This document shows, in pieces, positions 17,802 to 26,246 of a stretch of DNA of 64,000 nucleotides. Position 1 is the first letter of the stretch. Every line of letters begins with the position of its first letter. Below the pieces are notes generated by a model. That model was not told where the DNA came from and did no database searches. It saw only the letters and a list, made by a program, of their open reading frames with translations. The DNA comes from Thermoproteota archaeon (GTDB lineage Archaea; Korarchaeota; Korarchaeia; Korarchaeales; Korarchaeaceae), in assembly GCA_027491435.1 (NCBI GenBank), contig JAOZFG010000004.1, positions 62,001 through 126,000 of the forward strand, in the 5' to 3' direction. The position numbers were made by a program, and so were the translations under genes.

Positions 17802-18330
17802 TAGAGGCAACAAAGTCATTCTAGTTGCTCACTGTCTCCTAAACCAAAACTCAGTAGTTTTAGGCAGGGCTAGGAGAAAGGGACCAGTTAAGGAGCTTCT
17901 AGATGAGCTAATTAAGGAGGAAGTGGGGATAATACAACTTCCCTGCCCTGAACTGATCCACTTTGGGGTTAGGAGATTCTGGCAGGTCAAGGAACAAATG
18001 GATAGCGTTGGCTTCAGGGAGACCTGTCGCAAGCTAGCTAACGAGGTAGCTAAAGCGGTGAGAGAGCTGGAAAGAGGAGGAGTCGAAATACTGGGAGTGA
18101 TAGGGGTAAAAGGAAGCCCTTCCTGCGCTGTTACTGAAGTTAACTCGGGCAATTGGGCCGGCCCTCCTCTAGAGGCCAAGGAAAAACGTAAAGTTCCTGG
18201 GATGGGCGTTTTCATGGAGGAGCTGTCCTTACTACTGGAGGAAGTTCCTTTTATAGATTGGGACTGGGATAACATAGACAGCTCCCTAAATGAGGTCAAG
18301 TCCATGCTGAGAGGTCAGCTCGGGGGGTGA
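17791..18330 (+). CDS. TudS-like putative desulfidase (DUF523-related)
   Basis: The 179-residue protein has three conserved cysteines in family positions: AHCLLNQN (Cys13), QLPCPELIHFG and GSPSCAV. In thiouracil desulfidase TudS and relatives such cysteines hold a [4Fe-4S] cluster that removes sulfur from a thiolated base. Here the GVIGVKGSPSC block fits the family, but the substrate is unknown. The start is TTG, inside the end of the surface-protein gene. It is followed 4 nt later by TIP49, so the three form a likely operon. Confidence 0.7.
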   Translation: MKDNRGNKVILVAHCLLNQNSVVLGRARRKGPVKELLDELIKEEVGIIQLPCPELIHFGVRRFWQVKEQMDSVGFRETCRKLANEVAKAVRELERGGVEILGVIGVKGSPSCAVTEVNSGNWAGPPLEAKEKRKVPGMGVFMEELSLLLEEVPFIDWDWDNIDSSLNEVKSMLRGQLGG

Positions 18331-18334
18331 CCTT

Positions 18335-19690
18335 ATGGTCGAAATTGAGGAGGTGAGCGGCTCAAGCCCATTTGAGAGAGTCGGCGCCCACAGTCATATA
18401 AGAGGGTTAGGGCTGGACAAAGACGGCAAAGCGCGGCCCGTGGCCGATGGACTCGTAGGCCAGATAAGGGCCAGGGAAGCTGCTGGCCTAGTCGTAAAGA
18501 TGGCTAAGGAGGGCAAGCTAAGCGGAAAGGCCATACTCTTAGCAGGCCCTCCGGGAACTGGCAAGACAGCAATAGCTGTGGGGATTGCCAGGGAACTGGG
18601 GGAGGACGTGCCTTTCATACAGCTGAGTGGCGCTGAGATATACAGCACTGAGAGGAAAAAGACGGAAGTCCTCATGGAGGCCATGAGGAAGGCGATAGGG
18701 GTTAGGATAAGGGAGTTCAGGAGGGTCTACGAGGGAGAAGTCATGTCATTGGACGTGAAGATGGGCTCTAGCGTTTACAACCCGTTCATAAAGGTTCCAC
18801 AGTCAGCTACCATCAAGTTGAAGACTAGGGACGATGAGAAGACGCTTAAGGTAGGTCCAAATGTAGCCAGACAGCTCGTTGAACTGGGGATATCTGAGGG
18901 AGACGTGATAATGATAGACTCGGAGGACGGCAGGGTATCTAAGGTGGGAGTTTCGAAGGAAGCTGTGATGTTTGACTTGACCTCCGAGAGCGTGGTGCCC
19001 AGGCCGGAGGGCCCAGTCCTCAAGGATAAGGAGTTCACATACATAGTCACCCTAGACGACTTGGATAGGATGGTCTCCAGGAGGAGGGGAGGCGGCCTCT
19101 TTTCCCTGATACTGGGCGTTGAGACTAAGGAGATAGATCCTGAGGTTAGGGCGATGGTAGATAAACAGGTCAGGGAGTGGGTGGAGCAGAACAAGGCAGA
19201 GATAATTCCCGGGGTCATGTTCATTGATGACGCTCATCTAATGGATATAGAGGCCCTCAGCTTCATCAGCAGGGCCATGGAAGGGGAGCTAGTCCCCATA
19301 ATAATCATGGCCACTAACAGGGGGATCACGAACATCAGAGGGACCGACGTTAAGGCCCCGTTTGGCATGCCCCTGGACCTGTTAGATAGGCTCGTCATAA
19401 TAACGACGGACAAGTACACTAGAGACGAAGTAGGGGAAATCCTAAAAATAAGGGCCGCTGAGGAGGGCATAGATATAGACGATAAGGCCCTAGAGATACT
19501 AAAGGACGAAGGGGAGAGAAGGTCTCTCAGGTACGCCGTCCAGATATTGGGAATAGCTGGAGTTAAGGCTAGATCTGAGGGGAGAGATAAGATAACTGAG
19601 GAGGACGTGAAGGAGGTGGCAGAGAGGTTCAGTGACGTGAAGGACGCCATACAACACCTGAAGAAATACGAAGGCGAGTTACTAACTTAA
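18335..19690 (+). CDS. TIP49/RuvB-like AAA+ ATPase
   Basis: Archaeal relative of eukaryotic RuvBL1/2, which act in chromatin and snoRNP assembly. Walker A GPPGTGKT is at 71-78 after the typical HSHIRGLGLD start, and an internal OB-type insertion spans about 120-240. Walker B reads FIDDAH at 296-301, with Asp where the family normally has the catalytic Glu (DEVH). Sensor and C-terminal helices (ATNRG, GMPLDLLDRL, LRYAVQIL) are intact. The Asp may weaken hydrolysis or be a lineage trait. It is downstream of the TudS-like gene. Confidence 0.92.
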   Translation: MVEIEEVSGSSPFERVGAHSHIRGLGLDKDGKARPVADGLVGQIRAREAAGLVVKMAKEGKLSGKAILLAGPPGTGKTAIAVGIARELGEDVPFIQLSGAEIYSTERKKTEVLMEAMRKAIGVRIREFRRVYEGEVMSLDVKMGSSVYNPFIKVPQSATIKLKTRDDEKTLKVGPNVARQLVELGISEGDVIMIDSEDGRVSKVGVSKEAVMFDLTSESVVPRPEGPVLKDKEFTYIVTLDDLDRMVSRRRGGGLFSLILGVETKEIDPEVRAMVDKQVREWVEQNKAEIIPGVMFIDDAHLMDIEALSFISRAMEGELVPIIIMATNRGITNIRGTDVKAPFGMPLDLLDRLVIITTDKYTRDEVGEILKIRAAEEGIDIDDKALEILKDEGERRSLRYAVQILGIAGVKARSEGRDKITEEDVKEVAERFSDVKDAIQHLKKYEGELLT

Positions 19691-19748
19691 CCTTTTAGAT
19701 GTAAGGTGAACCAGTTAGCGGCCCAACGCGTCAATCCTAGGGTAACGT

Positions 19749-19779
19749 GTTTAAAGGCTTCCATCAGGAAAGGAGGGTG
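19749..19779 (+). promoter_or_regulatory. TATA box and Shine-Dalgarno of the surface-protein gene at 19785
   Basis: GTTTAAAG at 19749-19756 is a TATA-like box, and GGAGGGTG at 19772-19779 is a strong ribosome binding site 5 nt before the ATG at 19785. This supports that start over the many in-frame alternatives. Confidence 0.45.
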
Positions 19780-19784
19780 TTCTC

Positions 19785-21263
19785 ATGAAAAAAGTGGGCT
19801 TAACATTGGCCCTGTTTATCTTACTCCTGCTACCACCTCTATCGGTCTTAGCGACCCGAAAAGAGCCTTACTGGGTGGATCCCCTGGAGATACCCCAGCT
19901 GGCCAACTTAGACGTAAAATACCTCGGAGTTACCGGCTCCGATGGCAACTACACCGTGAGAATAGGATTTTACGGGAAGGTGCCTGAGAGGTTCCTGGGG
20001 AACATATACCTTAACGACTTCAAGGTGGGAACTGGGGTCGACTCCGGGCCATTCAAGGGAGCTGACTTGCTGATTTCCTTCTACTCCCCCAACCTGTGTA
20101 GCGCCATGCCCTACGACCCTCTAAAGAAAGGATTCAGTCAAACGACCTTAATAAAGTGCAGTTCTGAGGTTAAGGGAGATGAAATCATCGTTAAGCTACC
20201 TAACGTCAAGGCGCTAGGCTTCCCCGAGACATTCGGGGTTAAGGCAGTTGTATGGTCATCTATCTTGGACGAATTAGGAAGCGGCGTGTACACGCTCGTC
20301 CCCTCTAAGGTAGAGCCAAAAGTCGACGGCAATATGGTCGAATGGAAGGGCTTATCCCCCATAATCGTAGATGAGGATGAGAGCCTGCCTAAGGTTACCG
20401 ACTTCAAGGAGTTATACGGGCTGGTGAAGAAGACCTCCTTCTACTTCGCAGTGGTTCCACATGATAAGCTCGCTTGCGATATAAAGGGGAGAGGGGCTGA
20501 CATAGAGTGGTACTTGAACGTAGAGATAGACGCTGACATGAATCCAAACACTGGGCTTAACGGGAAAGAGTTGGGAGCCTCCTTCCTTTATTCATGTGGA
20601 TGGGACGGCAGAGTGTGGGCTTACATCTCTGGGTTCCCGAATTACTTCTACACCCACAGATACGGGAGTAGTGCGGCAGGAGACGTCCTGGAGGGTTTCA
20701 TCTTCATAAACCCAATATACCCAACTGTTATGAAGGACAAGAAGTTCGAAGTCACGGCCTCGGTCCTGACCAGGGTGAAGGACAGGGTGCCTGACAGCGG
20801 GTGGATAATCGTCGGTTCAAGCGGGTTGAAGTTATCAGAGTTCACAGTTGTCGGCTCAAAGGTCGACAAGGAGATGTCCCCAGACTTAATTTCCAAGTTC
20901 AAAGGCGAGGGAGAGTCTACCAGAGTAGTTAGGTTAGGAGGTCCCAACGTAAACGACAAGTATAGTGCCCCAATCTCATTCGTGAAGAACTCCCAGGGAC
21001 TTTACGCCGGCGTGGAGGTAAACGGCAGGAAGTACTGGTCAACCTACGGCAGCGTAGACTTTGCAGTAGTTAACGTCAAAAAGCTCTCTCAGGGGTACGA
21101 GATTACTGTGGCCGGAATTACCAGGTACGGAACTAGGGCCGGTCTGATGTGGCTGATCGAACACCAGAACTTCTTAAGACAGGGAACCTACGTACTTAGT
21201 TGGTTTGATGATGGGGATGGCGTCGTAGAGCTTAGTGAGATAGGGGAGGTCATAGCTCCATGA
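19785..21263 (+). CDS. Secreted cell-surface protein, S-layer-like
   Basis: A 492-residue exported protein with a clear signal peptide (residues 1-23, ending LSVLA). No membrane anchor follows. The middle contains VDGNMVEWKGLSP, a segment of the kind found in carbohydrate-binding domains of secreted proteins. Residues ~385-490 (RLGGPNVNDKYSAPISF to AGLMWLIEHQ) resemble a repeat module of archaeal S-layer and envelope proteins. The exact family is not certain. It overlaps the next gene at its stop (ATGA). Confidence 0.6.
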   Translation: MKKVGLTLALFILLLLPPLSVLATRKEPYWVDPLEIPQLANLDVKYLGVTGSDGNYTVRIGFYGKVPERFLGNIYLNDFKVGTGVDSGPFKGADLLISFYSPNLCSAMPYDPLKKGFSQTTLIKCSSEVKGDEIIVKLPNVKALGFPETFGVKAVVWSSILDELGSGVYTLVPSKVEPKVDGNMVEWKGLSPIIVDEDESLPKVTDFKELYGLVKKTSFYFAVVPHDKLACDIKGRGADIEWYLNVEIDADMNPNTGLNGKELGASFLYSCGWDGRVWAYISGFPNYFYTHRYGSSAAGDVLEGFIFINPIYPTVMKDKKFEVTASVLTRVKDRVPDSGWIIVGSSGLKLSEFTVVGSKVDKEMSPDLISKFKGEGESTRVVRLGGPNVNDKYSAPISFVKNSQGLYAGVEVNGRKYWSTYGSVDFAVVNVKKLSQGYEITVAGITRYGTRAGLMWLIEHQNFLRQGTYVLSWFDDGDGVVELSEIGEVIAP

Positions 21264-21892
21264 AGGATCCAAGGCTTGCAGTGGCGGAGATAGCTTTAGG
21301 CCTCCTCAAGGAAGTTCCCCAGAAGATGATTCGATCAATAGACCTTAAAGGATTAGCTGCCGAGGTAAAAACCCTCTCCTTCAGTTTTATGTCATTGGAG
21401 GAACTCAACGATCAGGGAATGCTCGTTGGACTTGTGAGCTATGGGCAGAAGCTCAAAGAGGTGTGGGAGGAATGGAAGGACAGGGCTAAAACTCCAGGGG
21501 ACAGGCTGGCCCTGGCTAAGGTTAGGTTCGCCTCCATAATATTCGGTGGCATTCAAGAGAGGGTAGGCAGAAGGGCGGAGATATTCTATGGGACTGATTC
21601 CTACTGGGGAAGGCTAGTTGACGTGAAGGAGTTCAATGGACTGAGGAAGACTGTAGTGGAGGCTAAGGAAAGGTTTGACGTTGTCACCAACATGACGGTG
21701 TCTAGGGGTGACTTGTTAGCGTTCGCCATACTCCCTCCCAAGAGGTTCGGCGACTACGTGAGTGAAGGCATGTTCTTTGAGGCTGAGGGAGAGGGTCAAC
21801 CGGGATCGGTTCCTATACCTACTGGGAGAGGGGCTAAAAGCGTTGAATCGGTTCTCAGAGAGGAAGCTGCTAGGCTTAACATCAAGATCTAA
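21260..21892 (+). CDS. tRNA-binding OB-fold (EMAP/Myf-like) domain protein
   Basis: The C-terminal half has FDVVTNMTVSRGD and PPKRFGDYVSEGMFF, matching the V-x-N and S-x-GM motifs of the EMAPII/ARC1 tRNA-binding OB fold. Residues 1-110 are helical and without known motif. Such small proteins bind tRNA in cis or in trans for synthetases. The ATG overlaps the preceding TGA by 4 nt (ATGA). The 3' end overlaps the convergent C5-epimerase-like gene by 11 nt. Confidence 0.6.
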   Translation: MKDPRLAVAEIALGLLKEVPQKMIRSIDLKGLAAEVKTLSFSFMSLEELNDQGMLVGLVSYGQKLKEVWEEWKDRAKTPGDRLALAKVRFASIIFGGIQERVGRRAEIFYGTDSYWGRLVDVKEFNGLRKTVVEAKERFDVVTNMTVSRGDLLAFAILPPKRFGDYVSEGMFFEAEGEGQPGSVPIPTGRGAKSVESVLREEAARLNIKI

Positions 21893-23012
21893 CCGATTCT
21901 ATTATGGAAAGCCAGATATCAGTAACCTCCCTGGCCCTGGGCAACTCTGACTTCGCTCCCGCCCTTATTAAGTAGCTATCCCACTTTTTTGCGTATTCTA
22001 AGAGAGCTGGAACGTTCTCAACCTTTCCTAGGTAGTAGAGAAGCCTTATGTGTAGCCTATGGTACCTCTCGTTCGCCTTACCGTGTTTTGGTGAGTAGAG
22101 CGACCAGCTACCGCAATCGTACTCGGGGAGTATCTTTATCAGGGTAGCAATGCCCTCTTCAAGGTGCTTCTTAGCGATGGGATCTTCTACTAACTTAGTG
22201 TATATGGAAAGCCCTTTTAGGGATAACATGAACCCGTTGAGGACGTGATCGTCCGACGCGTGAGAGTACTCCAAGTAGAAGGGACCCTCAGGCAAACTAA
22301 TCCTGAACCCGCCCTTACTAAGGGGGGTTCCAAAGCTCTTGGCTAGGCCTCTAGCGACCTCTAAATAGGTCTCATTTCCCGTCTTGAGATAGGCTAAGGC
22401 GTAATAGCCGGCCCCTATTCCCTGGGATATGGAGCTCACCCACGGTATCTTGGCCGTCTCCCAGGCAAAGTAGAACTTAAAGAAGGCGACGTCCCCCTGG
22501 AACTCGAGGTATCTGAGCATGCCATCAAGTATTCCCAGGAACTCGCTCCAATTGTTCCTGTAGATGAGGGCTGCCGTTGCCAAGTTTAGGGAGTTTATGT
22601 GGTGAACGTTGAACCCTTGATTGTTTAAGTAGACCAGGGGGACTCTAACTCCAGGCGGACGGTAGTTCTCGAAGAGGCTCGGGTTACCTGAGTAGTGGAC
22701 GTCCGAATTTAATGAGTCAACAAGCTGGTAGAAGGCTTGTCTAGTGAGGTTCACAGAGGAATACCTCTTGAGTAGGTCTAAGATCTCATCCCTGAACTCC
22801 GACCTGTTGCAGGCCTCTCTAGTCAACTTCAGGAAGTTATCCACCTCCCTGTAGGCGACTCCAGCGTCTACAGCCTTATCAGCCAAGGACCTGATCTGAT
22901 CATCAGGCAGATAGCAGTTAGCAACCTCGTAACTCCTCCTCATCATAAACGCGTGGATGGCCAGAAGGGCTAAGATCAACGTTGAAACGAAGAGAATCTT
23001 AAGGACTTTCAC
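21882..23012 (-). CDS. Membrane-anchored D-glucuronyl C5-epimerase-like protein
   Basis: An N-terminal membrane helix or signal (residues 4-23) precedes an all-alpha catalytic domain. SISQGIGAGYYALAYLKTG, GGFRISLPEGPFYLEYSHASDDHVLNGFMLSL and a later YHRLHIRLLYYLGK match the C-terminal (alpha/alpha)6 domain of D-glucuronyl C5-epimerase, which inverts uronic acids within polysaccharides. The protein lacks the beta domain of the animal enzyme. It overlaps the PAPS-reductase-like gene by 14 nt, so both are co-transcribed. Uronate epimerisation is inferred from family only. Confidence 0.7.
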   Translation of the reverse strand: MKVLKILFVSTLILALLAIHAFMMRRSYEVANCYLPDDQIRSLADKAVDAGVAYREVDNFLKLTREACNRSEFRDEILDLLKRYSSVNLTRQAFYQLVDSLNSDVHYSGNPSLFENYRPPGVRVPLVYLNNQGFNVHHINSLNLATAALIYRNNWSEFLGILDGMLRYLEFQGDVAFFKFYFAWETAKIPWVSSISQGIGAGYYALAYLKTGNETYLEVARGLAKSFGTPLSKGGFRISLPEGPFYLEYSHASDDHVLNGFMLSLKGLSIYTKLVEDPIAKKHLEEGIATLIKILPEYDCGSWSLYSPKHGKANERYHRLHIRLLYYLGKVENVPALLEYAKKWDSYLIRAGAKSELPRAREVTDIWLSIIESVRS

Positions 23013-24663
23013 TGGATACTACCCCCACAGTGGCCCTGCTGTAATAAGAGAGGGGACATACCTCATTACAAAGCCCGCAAGAAGTGCACCTCTCAGCGTT
23101 CACCCTGATGCCCTCGCTCAAGTAGAGGGCATCGCAGTAAGTGGTACAGACCCCGCACTCGGTGCAAGAGCTTACCCTCACGTATATCCTAGCGAGCTCC
23201 TTTAGGGCTTTACCCTCGAACTCAACGGCGTTCTCCTTGAAGATGAGTCGGCCCTTCTCCAGGTTCAACTTACCGTCATCTGGTTTACCTAAGGTGATCG
23301 AGAGCTCCTTCACCCTGCTGGTAAAGTTACCTGTTAAGGCCAAGTTCTCCCTGATTTTTAAGGTGGTTAAAGGGGGCCTCTTGTATATGCCGAGCCTTCT
23401 GAAGCCCTTGGGTGGCTTAATCCACCTCCAAAGTCCTAGCTTCACCCACTCCTCACTGTAACCCCTTTCGCCAGCGTACTTCCTCAGAAAGGATTCCCAC
23501 CTATCCCAGAGATCTGGATACCTCTCCTTAACCATGAGGTAATCTGCTATCTTAGCCGCGGGGCACAGATAACAGCCTAACCTCTTAAATCCTTGGTAGT
23601 ACAGGGGGTTGAGCTCGACGCCCCTGCTCCAAGCGTAGAGCCACACAGACAAGGCGGTCCAATCGTTAATCGGTGAGGCCGACAGGAACCCGGGCATCCA
23701 AGGGTTTCTCCAGATTGGCGGAGACTTGGATCTAGCGATGGACTCGAACTTCCTCTGTCCTACCAATGTGAGGGCTGGCATGAAGGGCTTCAAAGCCCTG
23801 AACGTAGGTGCTAGTTTAATTACTTTGCAGCACCACCTATAATCCCTAGCAGGCGGTCCAAACTTACCCACATACCTCCAAAAGGAGTCCCCAGCATCCC
23901 CTACTATGTCCACACCCACCTTCTCGACGAACTTTAGGGTTTCAGGTAGTTCTAGCCCGGTGTCGTTGAAATAGACCTTGAAGTCCACGTCGCTCCTGCT
24001 CACCAAGTCGAGCAGAGTGGAGCTGTCCTTTCCCCCGGAAAACGAGAGAATAAGCCTTCTCTTTTTAGCTAATCTCCTAATAAAAAGTATAGATTTACCC
24101 ATTAAAGAGTTTAGACAGTATTCATTTAACTTGATCATCCTCTTCCTGTCGTGAGGGACTTCCAATGGCTCGGGGCCCGGCTTAAAGACCTTTACCTGAA
24201 CGTATTTATTGCCTTGTCTCTCAGCTAACCCGTTTTTAGTGAGTACAAATTTAGGGTCATCCTCCTTGGCCTCTCCAATGACGGTTCCTTTATCGCCAGA
24301 GGCATTTATCTTGTCCAAGTAACTTCTAAGCCTCTCCGCTCCCGCTCGAGAGGGCTTGAAGTACCACCTAAAGTCGAAGATGTCGAAGAACAAGTGACCT
24401 AAAACGACTCCGTCAGCAATGATCTCATAGGATAGATCCAAGTACGGGACCTTTCCCATCAAGATTACTTGATCACCGTTGGGGAGAAGTTTCTGATAAC
24501 TGCCGGTCCCAAATTGATCTTCTAAAACGCTCTTTAACAATTTTAGATCGAAGTCTGTGGCTGGAGAGGGATCGCTCCACTTCGAAGTTCTGATAACCCT
24601 GACCTCCTCCCCTGAGCAGCCCTTAAGTAGGGGCACGTTGTTTTCAACGTCCCAGAGGAGCAT
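22999..24663 (-). CDS. PAPS-reductase-family protein fused to 2x[4Fe-4S] ferredoxin
   Basis: Archaeal fusion: a PUA-like N-terminal half, an ATP pyrophosphatase domain with SGGKDSS (210-216) and DTGLELPETL, a CC pair (Cys279-280) plus GCYLCP (Cys365, Cys368), then a C-terminal ferredoxin with CTECGVCTTYC and CTSCGLCNEVC. The layout suits reduction of adenylylated sulfate or sulfur transfer with internal electron supply; the substrate is not proved. ATG at 24663 follows GGAG by 5 nt; a TTG at 24666 is the alternative. It overlaps the next gene, the C5-epimerase-like protein. Confidence 0.85.
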   Translation of the reverse strand: MLLWDVENNVPLLKGCSGEEVRVIRTSKWSDPSPATDFDLKLLKSVLEDQFGTGSYQKLLPNGDQVILMGKVPYLDLSYEIIADGVVLGHLFFDIFDFRWYFKPSRAGAERLRSYLDKINASGDKGTVIGEAKEDDPKFVLTKNGLAERQGNKYVQVKVFKPGPEPLEVPHDRKRMIKLNEYCLNSLMGKSILFIRRLAKKRRLILSFSGGKDSSTLLDLVSRSDVDFKVYFNDTGLELPETLKFVEKVGVDIVGDAGDSFWRYVGKFGPPARDYRWCCKVIKLAPTFRALKPFMPALTLVGQRKFESIARSKSPPIWRNPWMPGFLSASPINDWTALSVWLYAWSRGVELNPLYYQGFKRLGCYLCPAAKIADYLMVKERYPDLWDRWESFLRKYAGERGYSEEWVKLGLWRWIKPPKGFRRLGIYKRPPLTTLKIRENLALTGNFTSRVKELSITLGKPDDGKLNLEKGRLIFKENAVEFEGKALKELARIYVRVSSCTECGVCTTYCDALYLSEGIRVNAERCTSCGLCNEVCPLSYYSRATVGVVSSESP

Positions 24664-24696
24664 CAACTCCGGCCCACCCCCTAGTCGGCAGAACGC

Positions 24697-24704
24697 CTTT
24701 TAAG
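24697..24704 (-). promoter_or_regulatory. TATA box upstream of the PAPS-reductase fusion
   Basis: CTTAAAAG on the minus strand is about 37 nt from the ATG at 24663, giving a leader of about 12 nt with GGAG. The reverse reading CTTTTAAG could also drive plus-strand transcription into the gap. Confidence 0.35.
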
Positions 24705-24834
24705 CGTAGTGTTCTATGTCCGAACACGAAAATGTTCGGTCAAGTTTAGTCACGCGAGGACGTTGGAGCGAGGGCTCAGGACGTCTGGGTGAGAGGGAGA
24801 GCGGTTATCCTTTGAACCCTTAACAACCCGCCCA
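24705..24834. other. Gap with hairpin and no recognisable gene
   Basis: The stretch between the PAPS-reductase fusion and archaemetzincin holds a 7-bp hairpin, CCGAACA (24720-24726) with TGTTCGG (24733-24739). A 35-codon ORF starts at the ATG at 24717 and runs to a TAA at 24822-24824, ending ...GYPLNP; it is Arg- and Ser-rich and not recognisable. The rest is moderately GC-rich. I see no matching known RNA family. Confidence 0.25.
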
Positions 24835-25377
24835 TCACCTCATAGCCATGAGTTTGAACAGCTTCTCTAGACAGGAGTTGCAAGGCCTCCAGTCCTTACG
24901 ATCTACCTCTTCTATGGTCTCACTGAAGCTCATTACGCACTTCGGGTTGAAGCAGTGATCTAATCCAAAAAGGTGTCCAAGCTCATGAGATACCTCCTTT
25001 AGAGCTCTGACGTAAAGTAGCTCATCGTCCTGCTCGTAGGGCCTCAACCTTGCCAAATAGACCACGCCAAATTTCCCATTGACCTCAGCCTGCCCGAATA
25101 TGAAATTAGTGTTAGTTGCGTACCCATCGTCATCTACGATGATTATAACCTTTTCATCGAGCCTCCACCTATCTACTGCCCTTAGATAAGTTATCAGTTT
25201 TTCACTCTTTATCATTCCGTCTCTCTCTTTATCATAAACGTGCGGCGGTACCCTTATGCCCCTCTCATCAATTCTAACGTTGACTGGATAAGCTTCTGGT
25301 AACCTCTCACCGATGAACTCCAGCAGAGAGATCTCGATGAAGTTAGCAGGCACTAGCACCACGTTCACGGGCTCCAT
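24835..25377 (-). CDS. amzA: Archaemetzincin-type zinc peptidase
   Basis: Cytosolic metalloprotease-like protein; the archaeal family has weak or no known peptidase activity. The signature EVSHELGHLFGLDHC is present with the family's Cys-rich structural zinc site (HCFNPKCVM, then CNSC). The ATG at 25377 (MEPVNVVLVP) looks like the natural start; an in-frame ATG at 25395 would add six residues and fits a leaderless transcript less well. The TATA-like TTAAATA lies at about 25407-25414, within the end of the small membrane protein upstream. Confidence 0.9.
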   Translation of the reverse strand: MEPVNVVLVPANFIEISLLEFIGERLPEAYPVNVRIDERGIRVPPHVYDKERDGMIKSEKLITYLRAVDRWRLDEKVIIIVDDDGYATNTNFIFGQAEVNGKFGVVYLARLRPYEQDDELLYVRALKEVSHELGHLFGLDHCFNPKCVMSFSETIEEVDRKDWRPCNSCLEKLFKLMAMR

Positions 25378-25413
25378 GAAGGATCGAGTAATCATCACAA
25401 CGGATTATTTAAG

Positions 25414-25587
25414 TTAACGCGGTCCGCCTATTAAATATGAAAGCAGGATAGTGCTTAAATTAACGTAGTAGGCGGAGCCCATCCAGATCGGCCTTAACTG
25501 GAATCTGGCGACGTAGAACCCGGCTAGGACGGCCATTATGATCAGGAATATCAGGCCTATGAGCCTACTAACACGCACCCTTCTCAT
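25414..25587 (-). CDS. Small two-helix membrane protein coupled to nth
   Basis: A 57-residue ORF that starts with ATG at 25587, overlapping the nth TGA (ATGA), and ends with TAA at 25414-25416. It has a basic N-terminus (MRRVRVSR), one helix of about 18 residues (LIGLIFLIIMAVLAGFYVA) and a second hydrophobic stretch near the end (LSTILLSYLIGG). Overlap and composition point to a real translated gene. No family is recognised and no function can be given. Confidence 0.5.
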   Translation of the reverse strand: MRRVRVSRLIGLIFLIIMAVLAGFYVARFQLRPIWMGSAYYVNLSTILLSYLIGGPR

Positions 25588-26246
25588 TCCCTCACACCTA
25601 TTTTAGGGCATATATCGCTTAGCGGGCATGATTCGCATTTAGGATTTCTGGCCTTACAGTAAGTCCTGCCCAACTTTATCAGCAAAAGATGTCCCTTCAA
25701 GTAATCTTCTGGACTGAAGAACTCCATCAGAAATCTCCTAGCTTCCTCGTAGTTAGCGTCCTCGGGAACTAAGCCGAGCCTCTTGCTGACCCTCATCACG
25801 TGAGTGTCAACTGGGAAGGTCGGGTAGTTAGCGGTCATCAAGAGGACCACGTCAGCAGTTTTAGGTCCCACTCCTCTGAGGGACTTCAGGACTTCTCTAG
25901 CAGATTCCCCGTCCATGCTCAGGATTTTGTTCAGCTTACCGTTGGTCAAGTTAACTGCTAACTCCTTAATAACCCTGGCCTTTTGGCGGTATAGTCCGGC
26001 TGGTCGGATGGCTTGCTCAATCTCCTTAACGTCAGCCTTGGCCAGGGCTTCTGGGGTTATCTTGTAGATCTTCTTCAAGTTGTTCAGGGCCCTGAAGGAG
26101 TTCTTGTCAGTGGTATTCTGGGATAACACCGTGGCGACTAAGACCTCGAAGGGGTTTTTGGTTTTAGACGCCTTTAAGGCTATAAATTCCTCATCTCTTA
26201 TCTCAAAGGCCTTCTGAAGTCTACTTATCAACTCTTTTGGACTCAC
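25584..26246 (-). CDS. nth: Endonuclease III (DNA glycosylase/AP lyase)
   Basis: Base-excision repair glycosylase that removes oxidised pyrimidines. Helix-hairpin-helix LRGVGPKTADVVLL with the catalytic Lys, the catalytic Asp in FPVDTHVMRV, and a [4Fe-4S] cluster CKARNPKCESCPLSDIC are all present. The start codon is GTG and lies 26 nt inside the end of the thioesterase gene. Family length (about 211-220 residues) is normal. The stop overlaps the start of the small membrane protein. Confidence 0.95.
   Translation of the reverse strand: MSPKELISRLQKAFEIRDEEFIALKASKTKNPFEVLVATVLSQNTTDKNSFRALNNLKKIYKITPEALAKADVKEIEQAIRPAGLYRQKARVIKELAVNLTNGKLNKILSMDGESAREVLKSLRGVGPKTADVVLLMTANYPTFPVDTHVMRVSKRLGLVPEDANYEEARRFLMEFFSPEDYLKGHLLLIKLGRTYCKARNPKCESCPLSDICPKIGVRE

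Noticed and set aside
24705-24834. C/D-box small RNA in the gap
   Set aside because: A GTGATGG-like and a CTGA-like element exist on the minus strand, but neither fits the C and D box consensus with proper spacing.
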